Shown here one piece after another: positions 40,678 to 47,445 of a DNA stretch of 64,000 nt (its first letter is position 1; the number at the start of each line of letters is the position of its first letter). Source of the stretch: Ruminococcus flavefaciens ATCC 19208 (GTDB lineage: Bacteria > Bacillota > Clostridia > Oscillospirales > Ruminococcaceae). Position numbers and translations under genes: made by a program. Below the pieces are notes generated by a model, which saw only the letters and a list, made by a program, of their open reading frames with translations, made no database searches and was not told the DNA's origin. The stretch is from assembly GCF_000518765.1 (NCBI RefSeq), contig NZ_KI912489.1, positions 190,652 to 254,651 on the forward strand, read 5' to 3'.

Positions 40678-41817
40678 TTATAATGCACAATTCATAGCTG
40701 CTTTTTTGTAGCAAGCATTGCCTGTAATTTTGTTCTCTTCAAATCTTATTATTTCAAGTGCCTTTTTATTGCTGCTGAAATATCTTTCCATCTCCTTGAT
40801 AACGCTTTCACCGCGTTCTAACAGTTCAGCGTCGGGGCTGAGCAGTGCTGCATTTTTATGGTCGCTGACTGCCTTTTCCTGCAATTCGGGAGTGAAGTCA
40901 AAATCGGGCTGTGATGTCAGGTACAGTATGAGCAGATGTGCAAATTCGAGATCTCTGCCGTCAATGCCGAGAGGTGCTGAAGGGTTGAGGTCGAACATTC
41001 TCAGCTCTATATGGTCAACACCATTTGCCGCAAGATTTTCAAGGCTGTTCACACCCTTGGGTTTAAGACGTATGGGCAGATACAGCTCGCTTGCGGAATA
41101 CAATGAGCCTGTGACGATATGCTTCTTGATACTGCCTGTGAACGTCTTTAAACTTTTGTGGTCGAGGATAGGCAGGAACTTGTTCCAGTAGCCGCGCTTG
41201 CTGTTCCTCAGAGAGGAATATTCACTCATAATTATACCGCATCTTCCGTCTTTGTCAAGTGAAGCGTCATAATATGGACTTGCCGTTGTGAGAAGCACAA
41301 GCAGGTAGCTGTGCACCATGAGCTGCTTGTAAAGGCGGAGATAAAGCTCATCTTTGAATGTGCGGAAGTCTTCTCCCTCAGTATTCATCTCATTGATGAA
41401 CTCCTCAGCAAAGGAAAAATTGAAGTGTATCCCCGAAAAAAGCATGAGCTTTTTACCGTATTTCTGTTTGAGCACTTCACGGTATGCACGTTTTGAAGAA
41501 TGGTCGCCTGTGAAGTCAGCTATAGGGATATCGTCCTCGCTGTCAAAGTGGGGAGGATTGCTGTAGAGCCATATACTCTCGCCGTTTTCGGCAAGCTTTT
41601 TTCTTGTAATATCATCAAGTACTTTAAGATAGCCGAGAGTCTCTTCGATACTGCCTGCTACGGGAGTTACAAGCTCCACCTGATTTTCGCAGAAGTCACG
41701 GGTTATGTGCGCATCATTGCCAAAAGGGTGAGGAGTCAGGGCAAGTCTGCCCTGACTGTCAACGCGGAGTGTTTCGCGCTCTATGCCGAATTTCCCGCTG
41801 TAATAATTTTCACTCAT
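40678..41817 (-). CDS. gshA: Glutamate-cysteine ligase (GshA/GshF N-terminal type)
   Basis: Protein of 379 aa with SD GAGG. FGIERETLRV at the start, then HITRDFCENQVELVTPV, IHFNFSF, and DHIELRMFDLNPSAPLGI are the glutamate/ATP site motifs of GCS type 1 enzymes. It is about the length of the ligase half of the bifunctional GshF and lacks the ATP-grasp glutathione synthetase half. The product should be gamma-glutamylcysteine. It lies 9 bp from the upstream GCS2-like gene in one operon under a cysteine-codon attenuator. Confidence 0.85.
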   Translation of the reverse strand: MSENYYSGKFGIERETLRVDSQGRLALTPHPFGNDAHITRDFCENQVELVTPVAGSIEETLGYLKVLDDITRKKLAENGESIWLYSNPPHFDSEDDIPIADFTGDHSSKRAYREVLKQKYGKKLMLFSGIHFNFSFAEEFINEMNTEGEDFRTFKDELYLRLYKQLMVHSYLLVLLTTASPYYDASLDKDGRCGIIMSEYSSLRNSKRGYWNKFLPILDHKSLKTFTGSIKKHIVTGSLYSASELYLPIRLKPKGVNSLENLAANGVDHIELRMFDLNPSAPLGIDGRDLEFAHLLILYLTSQPDFDFTPELQEKAVSDHKNAALLSPDAELLERGESVIKEMERYFSSNKKALEIIRFEENKITGNACYKKAAMNCAL

Positions 41818-41826
41818 TTTTTTACC

Positions 41827-43209
41827 TCATATCGCAGCGTACCGCTCAATATAATTTGTTATGGGTGTACCTTTTGAAATTCCGTCAAGCATTGTTTTTG
41901 CAGGATTTGTGTGTCTTTCTGCTCTTTCATACAGCGGCGAAAGGAGAACTTCTTCGCCGAGGCTGCGTTTTTTCAGTCCGAGGGCTGCAATGTCGAGTAT
42001 ATTGATAAGCTGCTGCTCGACAGCTCCTGCGTCAAGAAAATCAGGCAGTTTACGTTTTGAAAGCAGCTTTTGCAATTCAAGAGCACTGAAACCATGAGAA
42101 TATATAACGTGGTCATTTTCGAGCAGTTCTTTCAGTTCATACAGTTTTTCTTTCAGACCTGTATGGAAAGCCGCAACGGTAAGTGCTTCCGACAAGGGCT
42201 GGCAGCATGAGCTGCGGTATTCGATAGTACCTCTGAAAGTAAGGTCCTCGAACTTGAATGTGCGAAGATGGTCTATATCCGTACTCTCAGGAGAAAACAA
42301 CATTTTGCGGTAGCATTCACCGTCAAAGTATTCGCCTTCGATATTGTTTTTTGAGAAGTATTCATCAATGGTCACGGGAGTGAAATCCACATATTTACCG
42401 TCACGCATAGTGCAGTAAATAGATTGTGTTCCTATGTAGTCGATAAGCTCGTCAACGCTTGATATCTTCTGTGCGAACATTCCCACATTATGAGGATTGT
42501 AGCCCTGCATACTGTGCTCCCAGAGCATATTTCTCACGCACAGGAACTGGGGATAATCGGGAAGATAGGAGTTGGCAAAAAGCAGCGCCTTATACGGTTC
42601 GAGCAGTCCGAAAACATTGATAACGTCAGTGAGATCGTCATATCTAACATCAAGCTGCACCTGAGAAGCACTGGTGAAAGTGCCGAAATCAGGGCGCTCA
42701 TGAAAACGAATTTCCACCTCATTCATATGCTGAGGATAAGAGTGGAGATAGTGGTAAAGCATACGGTAGCGTTCGTTTTGTATAGGCTTATTGTGGTTTA
42801 TATCAGCATTGGGATTTACGCCCATACCTGTTAGTGTATAGTTATGCTTTGCGAATTCCAAGTTGAGGAATTTGCCGTATTTCTCAAAACGCTCTTTGAC
42901 TTCAAAGAGACTTACTGCCTTGCCGAATGAAAGCTCAAGATTTGAATAGCAGCAGTCAAAGGAAAGAATATCACCTGTGGGAGAGTGTTTTGAAGACGTA
43001 AGGCTCCCGTTTGAATCATGTCCTTCGGGAGTAAAGCCGAAATGCTCAGTGAATTTTTCTGCAACGCTTATCGAAACTGCCTCATCAACAGGCTTGCCAT
43101 TCAGATTTATCACAGGCATTTCTATTTCAACGCCTATATAGTCGGGACGCTTCTTTTTTGTGGGCGCGATGTATTTCTCATATATCGCATTGCGAATTGT
43201 ATCTTTCAT
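41827..43209 (-). CDS. GCS2-type glutamate-cysteine ligase-like enzyme
   Basis: Protein of 460 aa with SD GGAGG. YIGVEIEMPVINL (the Glu-rich ATP/Mg motif), SFDCCYSNLELSFGKAV, and TFTSASQVQLDVRYDD are features of the carboxylate-amine ligase/GCS2 superfamily that includes EgtA and plant-type GCS. Having it next to a GCS1 enzyme means either two routes to gamma-glutamylcysteine or two different gamma-glutamyl products. It is the first gene of the operon and follows an attenuator with a Cys-containing leader peptide. Confidence 0.75.
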   Translation of the reverse strand: MKDTIRNAIYEKYIAPTKKKRPDYIGVEIEMPVINLNGKPVDEAVSISVAEKFTEHFGFTPEGHDSNGSLTSSKHSPTGDILSFDCCYSNLELSFGKAVSLFEVKERFEKYGKFLNLEFAKHNYTLTGMGVNPNADINHNKPIQNERYRMLYHYLHSYPQHMNEVEIRFHERPDFGTFTSASQVQLDVRYDDLTDVINVFGLLEPYKALLFANSYLPDYPQFLCVRNMLWEHSMQGYNPHNVGMFAQKISSVDELIDYIGTQSIYCTMRDGKYVDFTPVTIDEYFSKNNIEGEYFDGECYRKMLFSPESTDIDHLRTFKFEDLTFRGTIEYRSSCCQPLSEALTVAAFHTGLKEKLYELKELLENDHVIYSHGFSALELQKLLSKRKLPDFLDAGAVEQQLINILDIAALGLKKRSLGEEVLLSPLYERAERHTNPAKTMLDGISKGTPITNYIERYAAI

Positions 43210-43221
43210 ATCATACCTCCG

Positions 43222-43274
43222 ATAATAAAAATAGAGACATACCTGTCTCTCCTGCTAAGATATTCATAGGTATG
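43222..43274 (-). promoter_or_regulatory. Transcription attenuator (terminator/antiterminator) before the ligase operon
   Basis: On the minus strand the terminator is AGAGACA-loop GGTA-TGTCTCT (43233-43250), followed by ATTTTTATT. The alternative pairing is CATACCT (43268-43274) with AGGTATG (43238-43244), which uses the terminator loop and right arm and so prevents its formation. The CATACCT arm begins 9 nt after the leader stop codon. A ribosome finishing the leader would cover it and let the terminator form, while a ribosome stalled at the Cys codons would leave it free. Confidence 0.75.
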
Positions 43275-43282
43275 GAAAAAGA

Positions 43283-43354
43283 CTATGATTCAGCAAGCAT
43301 GGAGAGAAATGTCATACATTTACATATATTGATCATGTCAAAACGATATAGCAT
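43283..43354 (-). CDS. 23-aa leader peptide with Cys codons, upstream of the ligase operon
   Basis: The ATG at 43354 has SD GGAGG 8 nt upstream. The peptide begins MLYRFDMINICKCM and ends MLAES. Codons 11 and 13 are TGT (Cys) and codons 7, 14 and 19 are ATG. It lies between a good promoter and a terminator/antiterminator pair. The arrangement is the classical amino-acid attenuation layout, with cysteine as the sensible control amino acid for a glutamate-cysteine ligase operon. Confidence 0.75.
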   Translation of the reverse strand: MLYRFDMINICKCMTFLSMLAES

Positions 43355-43395
43355 AACAAACACCTCCAAATAATACATACTGAATGACTATATAT

Positions 43396-43424
43396 AATAT
43401 ATCATGATATACATATTTTGTCAA
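43396..43424 (-). promoter_or_regulatory. Promoter of the ligase operon
   Basis: TTGACA and TATATT are 17 bp apart on the minus strand, about 40 bp before the leader ATG. Confidence 0.75.
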
Positions 43425-43446
43425 TAGGATTTATATGAATTTATTA

Positions 43447-43481
43447 TTGACAAGTATGATAGCATGATATATAATCATACT
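43447..43481 (+). promoter_or_regulatory. tcdA promoter with AGTATGAT dyad
   Basis: TTGACA and TATAAT are 17 bp apart. AGTATGAT (43453) and ATCATACT (43474) form a perfect 8 bp dyad with a 13 bp spacer across the -10 box, a possible repressor site. Confidence 0.7.
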
Positions 43482-43515
43482 ATATATTGTTATAATATGA
43501 AAAGAGAGGAATATA

Positions 43516-44271
43516 ATGCTTAATCAGTTTTCAAGGACACAGCTTCTTATAGGAGCTGATGCTATAAAAAAGCTCTCGGAGTCGAGAGTTGCGGTATTTG
43601 GTATAGGCGGCGTAGGCGGTTATGTATGTGAAGCTCTTGTCAGGAGCGGCATAGGTCATTTCGACCTTATCGACGACGACAAGGTCTGTTTGACTAATCT
43701 TAACCGCCAGATACTTGCTACAAGAAAAACTGTCGGGAAATACAAGGCTGAGGTCATGGCTGAACGTATGCAGGAGATAAATCCCGAAGCGGATATACGC
43801 ATACACAAATGCTTCTTTCTGCCTGAAAATGCTGATGATTTCCCCTTTGACAAATACGATTATGTCATCGACGCAGTTGATACGGTAACGGCAAAGCTGG
43901 AGCTCATTATGCGCTGTAAAGAAAAGAATGTACCTGTGATAAGCGCAATGGGCGCAGGCAATAAACTTGACGCAGGACGTATGAAAATAGCGGATATTTA
44001 CGAGACACAGGTTTGTCCCCTTGCCCGTGTAATGCGTCATGAGCTTAGAAAACGTGGTGTTAAGAAGCTGAAAGTGGTTTACTCCGACGAGCAGCCTATA
44101 CGTCCTCTTGAAGATATGTCCATAAGCTGCCGCAGTCACTGCATCTGTCCTCCCGGAGCACAGCATAAATGTACGGAGCGCCGTGATATTCCCGGAAGTA
44201 CTGCTTTTGTTCCTGCTGTAGCAGGTCTGCTTATCGCAGGAGAAGTAGTGAGGGATATATGCAGGGTATGA
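43516..44271 (+). CDS. tcdA: tRNA threonylcarbamoyladenosine dehydratase (TcdA)
   Basis: Protein of 251 aa of the ThiF/MoeB/E1-like fold: nucleotide loop VFGIGGVGGYV, LIDDDKVCLTNLNRQ, and VIDAVDTVTAKLELI. The C-terminal SCRSHCICPPG is typical of TcdA/CsdL rather than MoeB. It converts t6A to its cyclic form in ANN-decoding tRNAs using ATP. SD GAGAGG. Its stop overlaps the next start (ATGA). Confidence 0.88.
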   Translation: MLNQFSRTQLLIGADAIKKLSESRVAVFGIGGVGGYVCEALVRSGIGHFDLIDDDKVCLTNLNRQILATRKTVGKYKAEVMAERMQEINPEADIRIHKCFFLPENADDFPFDKYDYVIDAVDTVTAKLELIMRCKEKNVPVISAMGAGNKLDAGRMKIADIYETQVCPLARVMRHELRKRGVKKLKVVYSDEQPIRPLEDMSISCRSHCICPPGAQHKCTERRDIPGSTAFVPAVAGLLIAGEVVRDICRV

Positions 44272-44746
44272 TAAGACACGCAAACATAAACGATCTTGAT
44301 GCTGTAACAGAATTAGAGAGCCGTTGCTTTCCCGTATCGGAAGCCGCAGACAGAAGAGCTTTTGAACTCAGACTGCGGAATTATCCTGAATGCTTCTGGG
44401 TAACAGAAAAGGACAGACAGATAATATGCATGATAAACGGAATGACTACCGATAGAATAGACCTGTGTGATGAAATGTATGAAGGTACCGAATCGTATGC
44501 TCCCGACGGGAAATGGCTGATGCTTTTCGGAGTTGCAGTAATTCCTGAATATCAGCATAAAGGTCTTGCTTCACAGCTTATGGAATATGTTATTGAAGAG
44601 ACAAAAAACAGAAGCGCTGCGGTATAGTTCTCACCTGCAAAGAAGAACTTATCCAGTTTTATGAGAAGTTCGGATATGTAAATGAGGGCATTTCGGATTC
44701 AGTACACGGAAACGCTGTATGGTATCAGATGCGGCTTAAATTCTGA
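44268..44746 (+). pseudogene. GNAT acetyltransferase gene with a frameshift in an A run
   Basis: Frame 1 reads MIRHANINDLDAVTELESRCFPV ... VAVIPEYQHKGLASQLMEYVIEETKN then hits TAG at 44625-44627. The other frame continues at once with CGIVLTCKEELIQFYEKFGYVNEG to TGA at 44746, completing the GNAT fold. One extra A in the A6 run (about 44604-44609) would restore a single ~160 aa frame. It is either an inactivating deletion, a sequencing error, or a slippage site. It is translationally coupled to tcdA. Confidence 0.75.
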
Positions 44747-44784
44747 TATAGCCTACGGCTATTACCTGCAATGAGTTTTTGGGA

Positions 44785-44814
44785 TTGGACAACCGGCTTT
44801 TTCAGTGCTATAAT
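44785..44814 (+). promoter_or_regulatory. Promoter of the 39-aa small gene
   Basis: TTGGAC and TATAAT are 18 bp apart, 31 bp before the start codon. Confidence 0.65.
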
Positions 44815-44845
44815 AAAGTCATACCAAACGAAAGGAGCGGGAAGA

Positions 44846-44965
44846 ATGGACAACAGAATATCCTATGTGCTGGTAATGCTTCGCTCTATCGTCAGGGGGA
44901 CAGACCGAATGCGCAGCACAGGACGATGTTACATTGACAAACAAGAATTTGCTGAAAACCATTAA
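44846..44965 (+). CDS. Small protein of 39 aa, unknown
   Basis: ATG at 44846 with SD AAAGGAG. The peptide is basic in its centre (VLVMLRSIVRGTDRMR) and ends QEFAENH. It has its own promoter and a downstream terminator (45007), so it is transcribed as a unit. No family is recognised; it might be a small regulator or a remnant. Confidence 0.45.
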   Translation: MDNRISYVLVMLRSIVRGTDRMRSTGRCYIDKQEFAENH

Positions 44966-45006
44966 GTGTATAACCTCCTAAAAAATGCATTTAAATGAAT
45001 GACCTG

Positions 45007-45038
45007 CAGCTTCTTCGGTAACGGAGAAGCTGTTTTTG
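45007..45038 (+). terminator. Terminator after the 39-aa gene
   Basis: CAGCTTCT / AGAAGCTG, 8 bp, loop TCGGTAACGG, followed by TTTTTG. Confidence 0.75.
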
Positions 45039-45081
45039 TACAAAAAATATGTGCCATAAAAAATATAAAAAGGTGTTAGTT

Positions 45082-45228
45082 ATGATATTGAAAAGTTCCA
45101 TCAGCTTTTTCAGAAAAGCGTTTGAAAGTAATATGTATTCCATTAGTACAGAAACAGGGAAAGTGGTATTTGATCCCCAAACAGTTTCTGATGAAAGTAT
45201 CGTAACTGATGTCGAAAAGGAAAATTAA
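45082..45228 (+). CDS. Small protein of 48 aa, unknown
   Basis: ATG at 45082 with SD AAAGGTG. It has an amphipathic N-terminus (MILKSSISFFRKAFESNMY) and an acidic C-terminus (DESIVTDVEKEN). A 10-11 bp terminator begins 6 bp after the stop. The leader-core-like charge split recalls short secreted or modified peptides, but no processing gene is adjacent. It is unrecognised. Confidence 0.5.
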   Translation: MILKSSISFFRKAFESNMYSISTETGKVVFDPQTVSDESIVTDVEKEN

Positions 45229-45233
45229 TGAAC

Positions 45234-45270
45234 CCCGTCCGAACTTTTAATTAGGTTTGGGCGGGCTTTT
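45234..45270 (+). terminator. Terminator after the 48-aa gene
   Basis: CCGTCCGAAC pairs fully with GTTTGGGCGG (two G-U pairs), followed by CTTTTAT. Confidence 0.8.
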
Positions 45271-45383
45271 ATGACTATAACGATGTGTATTAATGAAGAC
45301 AATGATGAATCAAAATTGCTAAATCCCCCATAATATCGCAGATTATTTGGATTTGGTAAAACCACAGAATGGAGGTGTGCCTG

Positions 45384-45428
45384 TTCATAATGAGCAGGTC
45401 GTCCGTTCGAGTCCCGTCATAAGCTCCA
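45384..45428 (+). pseudogene. tRNA 3' half remnant, third site (anticodon CAT)
   Basis: TTCATAA (anticodon loop with CAT), TGAGC, AGGTC, GTCCG-TTCGAGT-CCCGT, CATAAGC, T, CCA. The D arm, acceptor 5' strand and anticodon 5' strand are missing. The T stem again has two C-C mismatches, so this cannot be a working tRNA. It is followed by the same 95 bp repeat as at 30.1 kb and by a terminator. Confidence 0.65.
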
Positions 45429-45523
45429 GCGGGGAGCCCCCGCAGGCATATTCGCGTCTCGGTAAATCCGGGACGTGAATTTTTTTCCGCGCATGAAGCG
45501 GTATCTGAATCGTAACACATACA
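45429..45523 (+). repeat. 95 bp repeat following a tRNA 3' end, copy 2
   Basis: Second copy of the sequence at 30099-30193: the GCGGGGAGCCCCCGCAGGC hairpin, a diverged middle, the tract AATTTTTTTCCGCGCATGAAG, then CGTAACACATACAC. The region 45271-45799 has no gene. Confidence 0.75.
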
Positions 45524-45536
45524 CAAACAAATAGTT

Positions 45537-45572
45537 TAATCACGCAGTTTATTGACTGTGTGGTTATTTTTA
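45537..45572 (+). terminator. Terminator downstream of the third tRNA remnant
   Basis: TAATCACGCAG / CTGTGTGGTTA, 11 bp with G-U pairs, followed by TTTTTAT. Confidence 0.8.
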
Positions 45573-45697
45573 TATGATAGTTTTTCTGAAAAATGTCACT
45601 TTGGTTCTTATGCAATAAAAAATCGGCAGCAATCAGAGAGCATCATCTATCTGTGAAAAGTCTTCGACATTACTTCATAAGTTTTTTATAATGAATA

Positions 45698-45726
45698 TTG
45701 ACAAAATGGTTTATCTATGATATAAT
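45698..45726 (+). promoter_or_regulatory. Promoter of the DtxR-like gene
   Basis: TTGACA and TATAAT are 17 bp apart, about 75 bp before the start codon. Confidence 0.8.
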
Positions 45727-45799
45727 TAAACATAAACGTTATCGTGTACTAACAAATGATTTTTAAATGTAATACAAATTGTTCAAAGGAAGTGCTTGA

Positions 45800-46216
45800 A
45801 TGCTCGGAAAAGAAAAAACTGAAAATTATCTCAGAACTATTCTGAAAATTCAGGAAGCGTACGGCAGTGCAAGAGGCATTGATATCGTCGGGGAACTTGG
45901 GGTTTCAAAACCAACAGTAAGTATTGCTGTGCATGAGCTTGAAAAAGAAGGATATATCGAATGTATCAATAGCTATAATATAATTCTTACAAGAAAAGGT
46001 TTAGAGCTGGCTAAAAAAATAAAAGGAAGGTATTATTTTTTCCTTATGATGCTCCGATATCTGGGAGTCAGAGAAGAAAACGCTAAAACCGATGCTTGTA
46101 AAATGGAGCACAGTATGGGTGATGAGTCATACGAAGCGCTTTTGGATTTCTTTCTTCATAATCACCCTGAGATAGTATCACAAGAGAATAGCGGGTTAAA
46201 GGAATTATTTTTTTGA
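45800..46216 (+). CDS. DtxR/MntR-family metal-dependent regulator
   Basis: Protein of 138 aa, the usual length of the MntR type. The winged helix is GIDIVGELGVSKPTVSIAVHELEKEGYI, and the dimer/metal region contains DACKMEHSMGDE (the CxxEH-type ligand set). An N-terminal metal ligand (Asp in MntR) appears replaced in ENYLRTIL. It heads a cluster with a broken ABC ATPase and a methyltransferase. It may respond to iron or manganese. Confidence 0.8.
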   Translation: MLGKEKTENYLRTILKIQEAYGSARGIDIVGELGVSKPTVSIAVHELEKEGYIECINSYNIILTRKGLELAKKIKGRYYFFLMMLRYLGVREENAKTDACKMEHSMGDESYEALLDFFLHNHPEIVSQENSGLKELFF

Positions 46217-46256
46217 CGCAAAGTTTGTGTAACCTAACTAAATGAGGGGATAAATT

Positions 46257-46514
46257 ATGAATACAGCAGAATTTAAAGATGCAGTAAAGATCTATGGTAA
46301 AGGCGAAGGAAAACAGGTTGCAGTTGACCATGTGAGCTTTACTATAGAAAAAGGAGAATTTGTGGTCATACTCGGACAGTCAGGTGAAGGGAGATCAACC
46401 GTGCTGAATATGCTTGGCGGTATTGACGTTCCAACAGAGGGCAAGGTCATTGTTGGCGGTAAGGAAATATCATCTTATAATGTCAGACGGCTTTCGGAGT
46501 ATCGCGCAGAATAA
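46257..46514 (+). pseudogene. Truncated ABC transporter ATPase (LolD/MacB type)
   Basis: Only the N-terminal 85 aa remain (EFKDAVKIYGKGEGKQVAVDHVSF, VILGQSGEGRSTVLNMLGG). The signature, Walker B and H-loop are gone, and the Walker A Lys is Arg (GEGRST). It is a decayed remnant of a MacB-like exporter ATPase. Confidence 0.75.
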
Positions 46515-46577
46515 AGAGGATAGATATGGTTGAAGTGCTGAAAGGCATGGAATAAACTTAAAAAAGGAGTATTTATT

Positions 46578-47375
46578 ATGGAACTTAAATTAGGCGATGT
46601 ACAGACGACTGCACTTATTCCCCTTGCAGTCAAGGCAAATGAGACACTTCGGAAAAATGCCCGCATCAAGGATAAAAAGGCTGTCGAAATAATCAGAGAG
46701 TTGAAAATAGATACATCACAGTATGACAAATTCATGTCCCACGAGGGCGTTGTTGCAAGAACGATCATGCTTGACCGTCAGCTAAAAGGGATAATTCAGA
46801 ACGCTCCTGATACGGTAATTGTAAATGTGGGCGCAGGCTTTGATGATCGCTTTTCCAGAATGGATAATGGCAAAATTCTATGGTTCGATCTTGATCTGCC
46901 AGATGCCATTGCCGCAAGAAAAAAGGCATTTCCCGAACGTGACCGTGTAACCATGATCGAAGGCAGTGCCTTGGAGGATAACTGGTGCGGACAGGTGAAG
47001 GAAGCACTCATAGGAAGAAAAGCGAAGCCTGTATTCATCGCTGAGGGACTGTTCATGTATCTGACCCTTGATCAGATACGCACATTTCTGGAAGTGCTGA
47101 AAAACAACTTCCCTGACGGCGGTACTCTTATTGCAGAACAGAACTGCAAGATGATGCAGAAGAACGAAAAGCATCATGATACCGTGAAAAATACCAATGC
47201 ACACTTTATGTCGGGGACGGATTCGGGACAGGAAATTGCCGATCTGGTGGACGGTTTTCGGCTTGTGGAAGAACACAGCTTCAATGAAGAGATGAAAAAG
47301 TACAGTATCCGTGCGAAGATATTTGCATTGCTGCTGCCGAAAATGAACGATCGCTGGGCGACTATCAGATGGTAA
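46578..47375 (+). CDS. SAM-dependent methyltransferase, TcmP/LCMT-like
   Basis: Protein of 265 aa with SD AAAGGAG. VIVNVGAGFDDRFSRMD is a variant motif I, then WFDLDLPDAIAARKKAFPE and PVFIAEGLFMYLTLDQIRTF. These belong to the leucine-carboxyl-methyltransferase/PPM family of O-methyltransferases that includes TcmP. The substrate is unknown. The gene follows the broken ABC ATPase. Confidence 0.8.
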   Translation: MELKLGDVQTTALIPLAVKANETLRKNARIKDKKAVEIIRELKIDTSQYDKFMSHEGVVARTIMLDRQLKGIIQNAPDTVIVNVGAGFDDRFSRMDNGKILWFDLDLPDAIAARKKAFPERDRVTMIEGSALEDNWCGQVKEALIGRKAKPVFIAEGLFMYLTLDQIRTFLEVLKNNFPDGGTLIAEQNCKMMQKNEKHHDTVKNTNAHFMSGTDSGQEIADLVDGFRLVEEHSFNEEMKKYSIRAKIFALLLPKMNDRWATIRW

Positions 47376-47445
47376 TTTTATTCTGAAATCGTTATAATAC
47401 TGCATATCTTGATTCAGGCAAAGCGTTTGCAGAAAGGAATTGTAT

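Noticed and set aside
41827..43209. Ergothioneine biosynthesis operon
   Set aside because: EgtB and EgtD homologues are absent; only the ligase and hydrolase folds are shared.
43531..44283. 250-codon reverse ORF
   Set aside because: It is the antisense shadow of tcdA, which has complete E1-like motifs.
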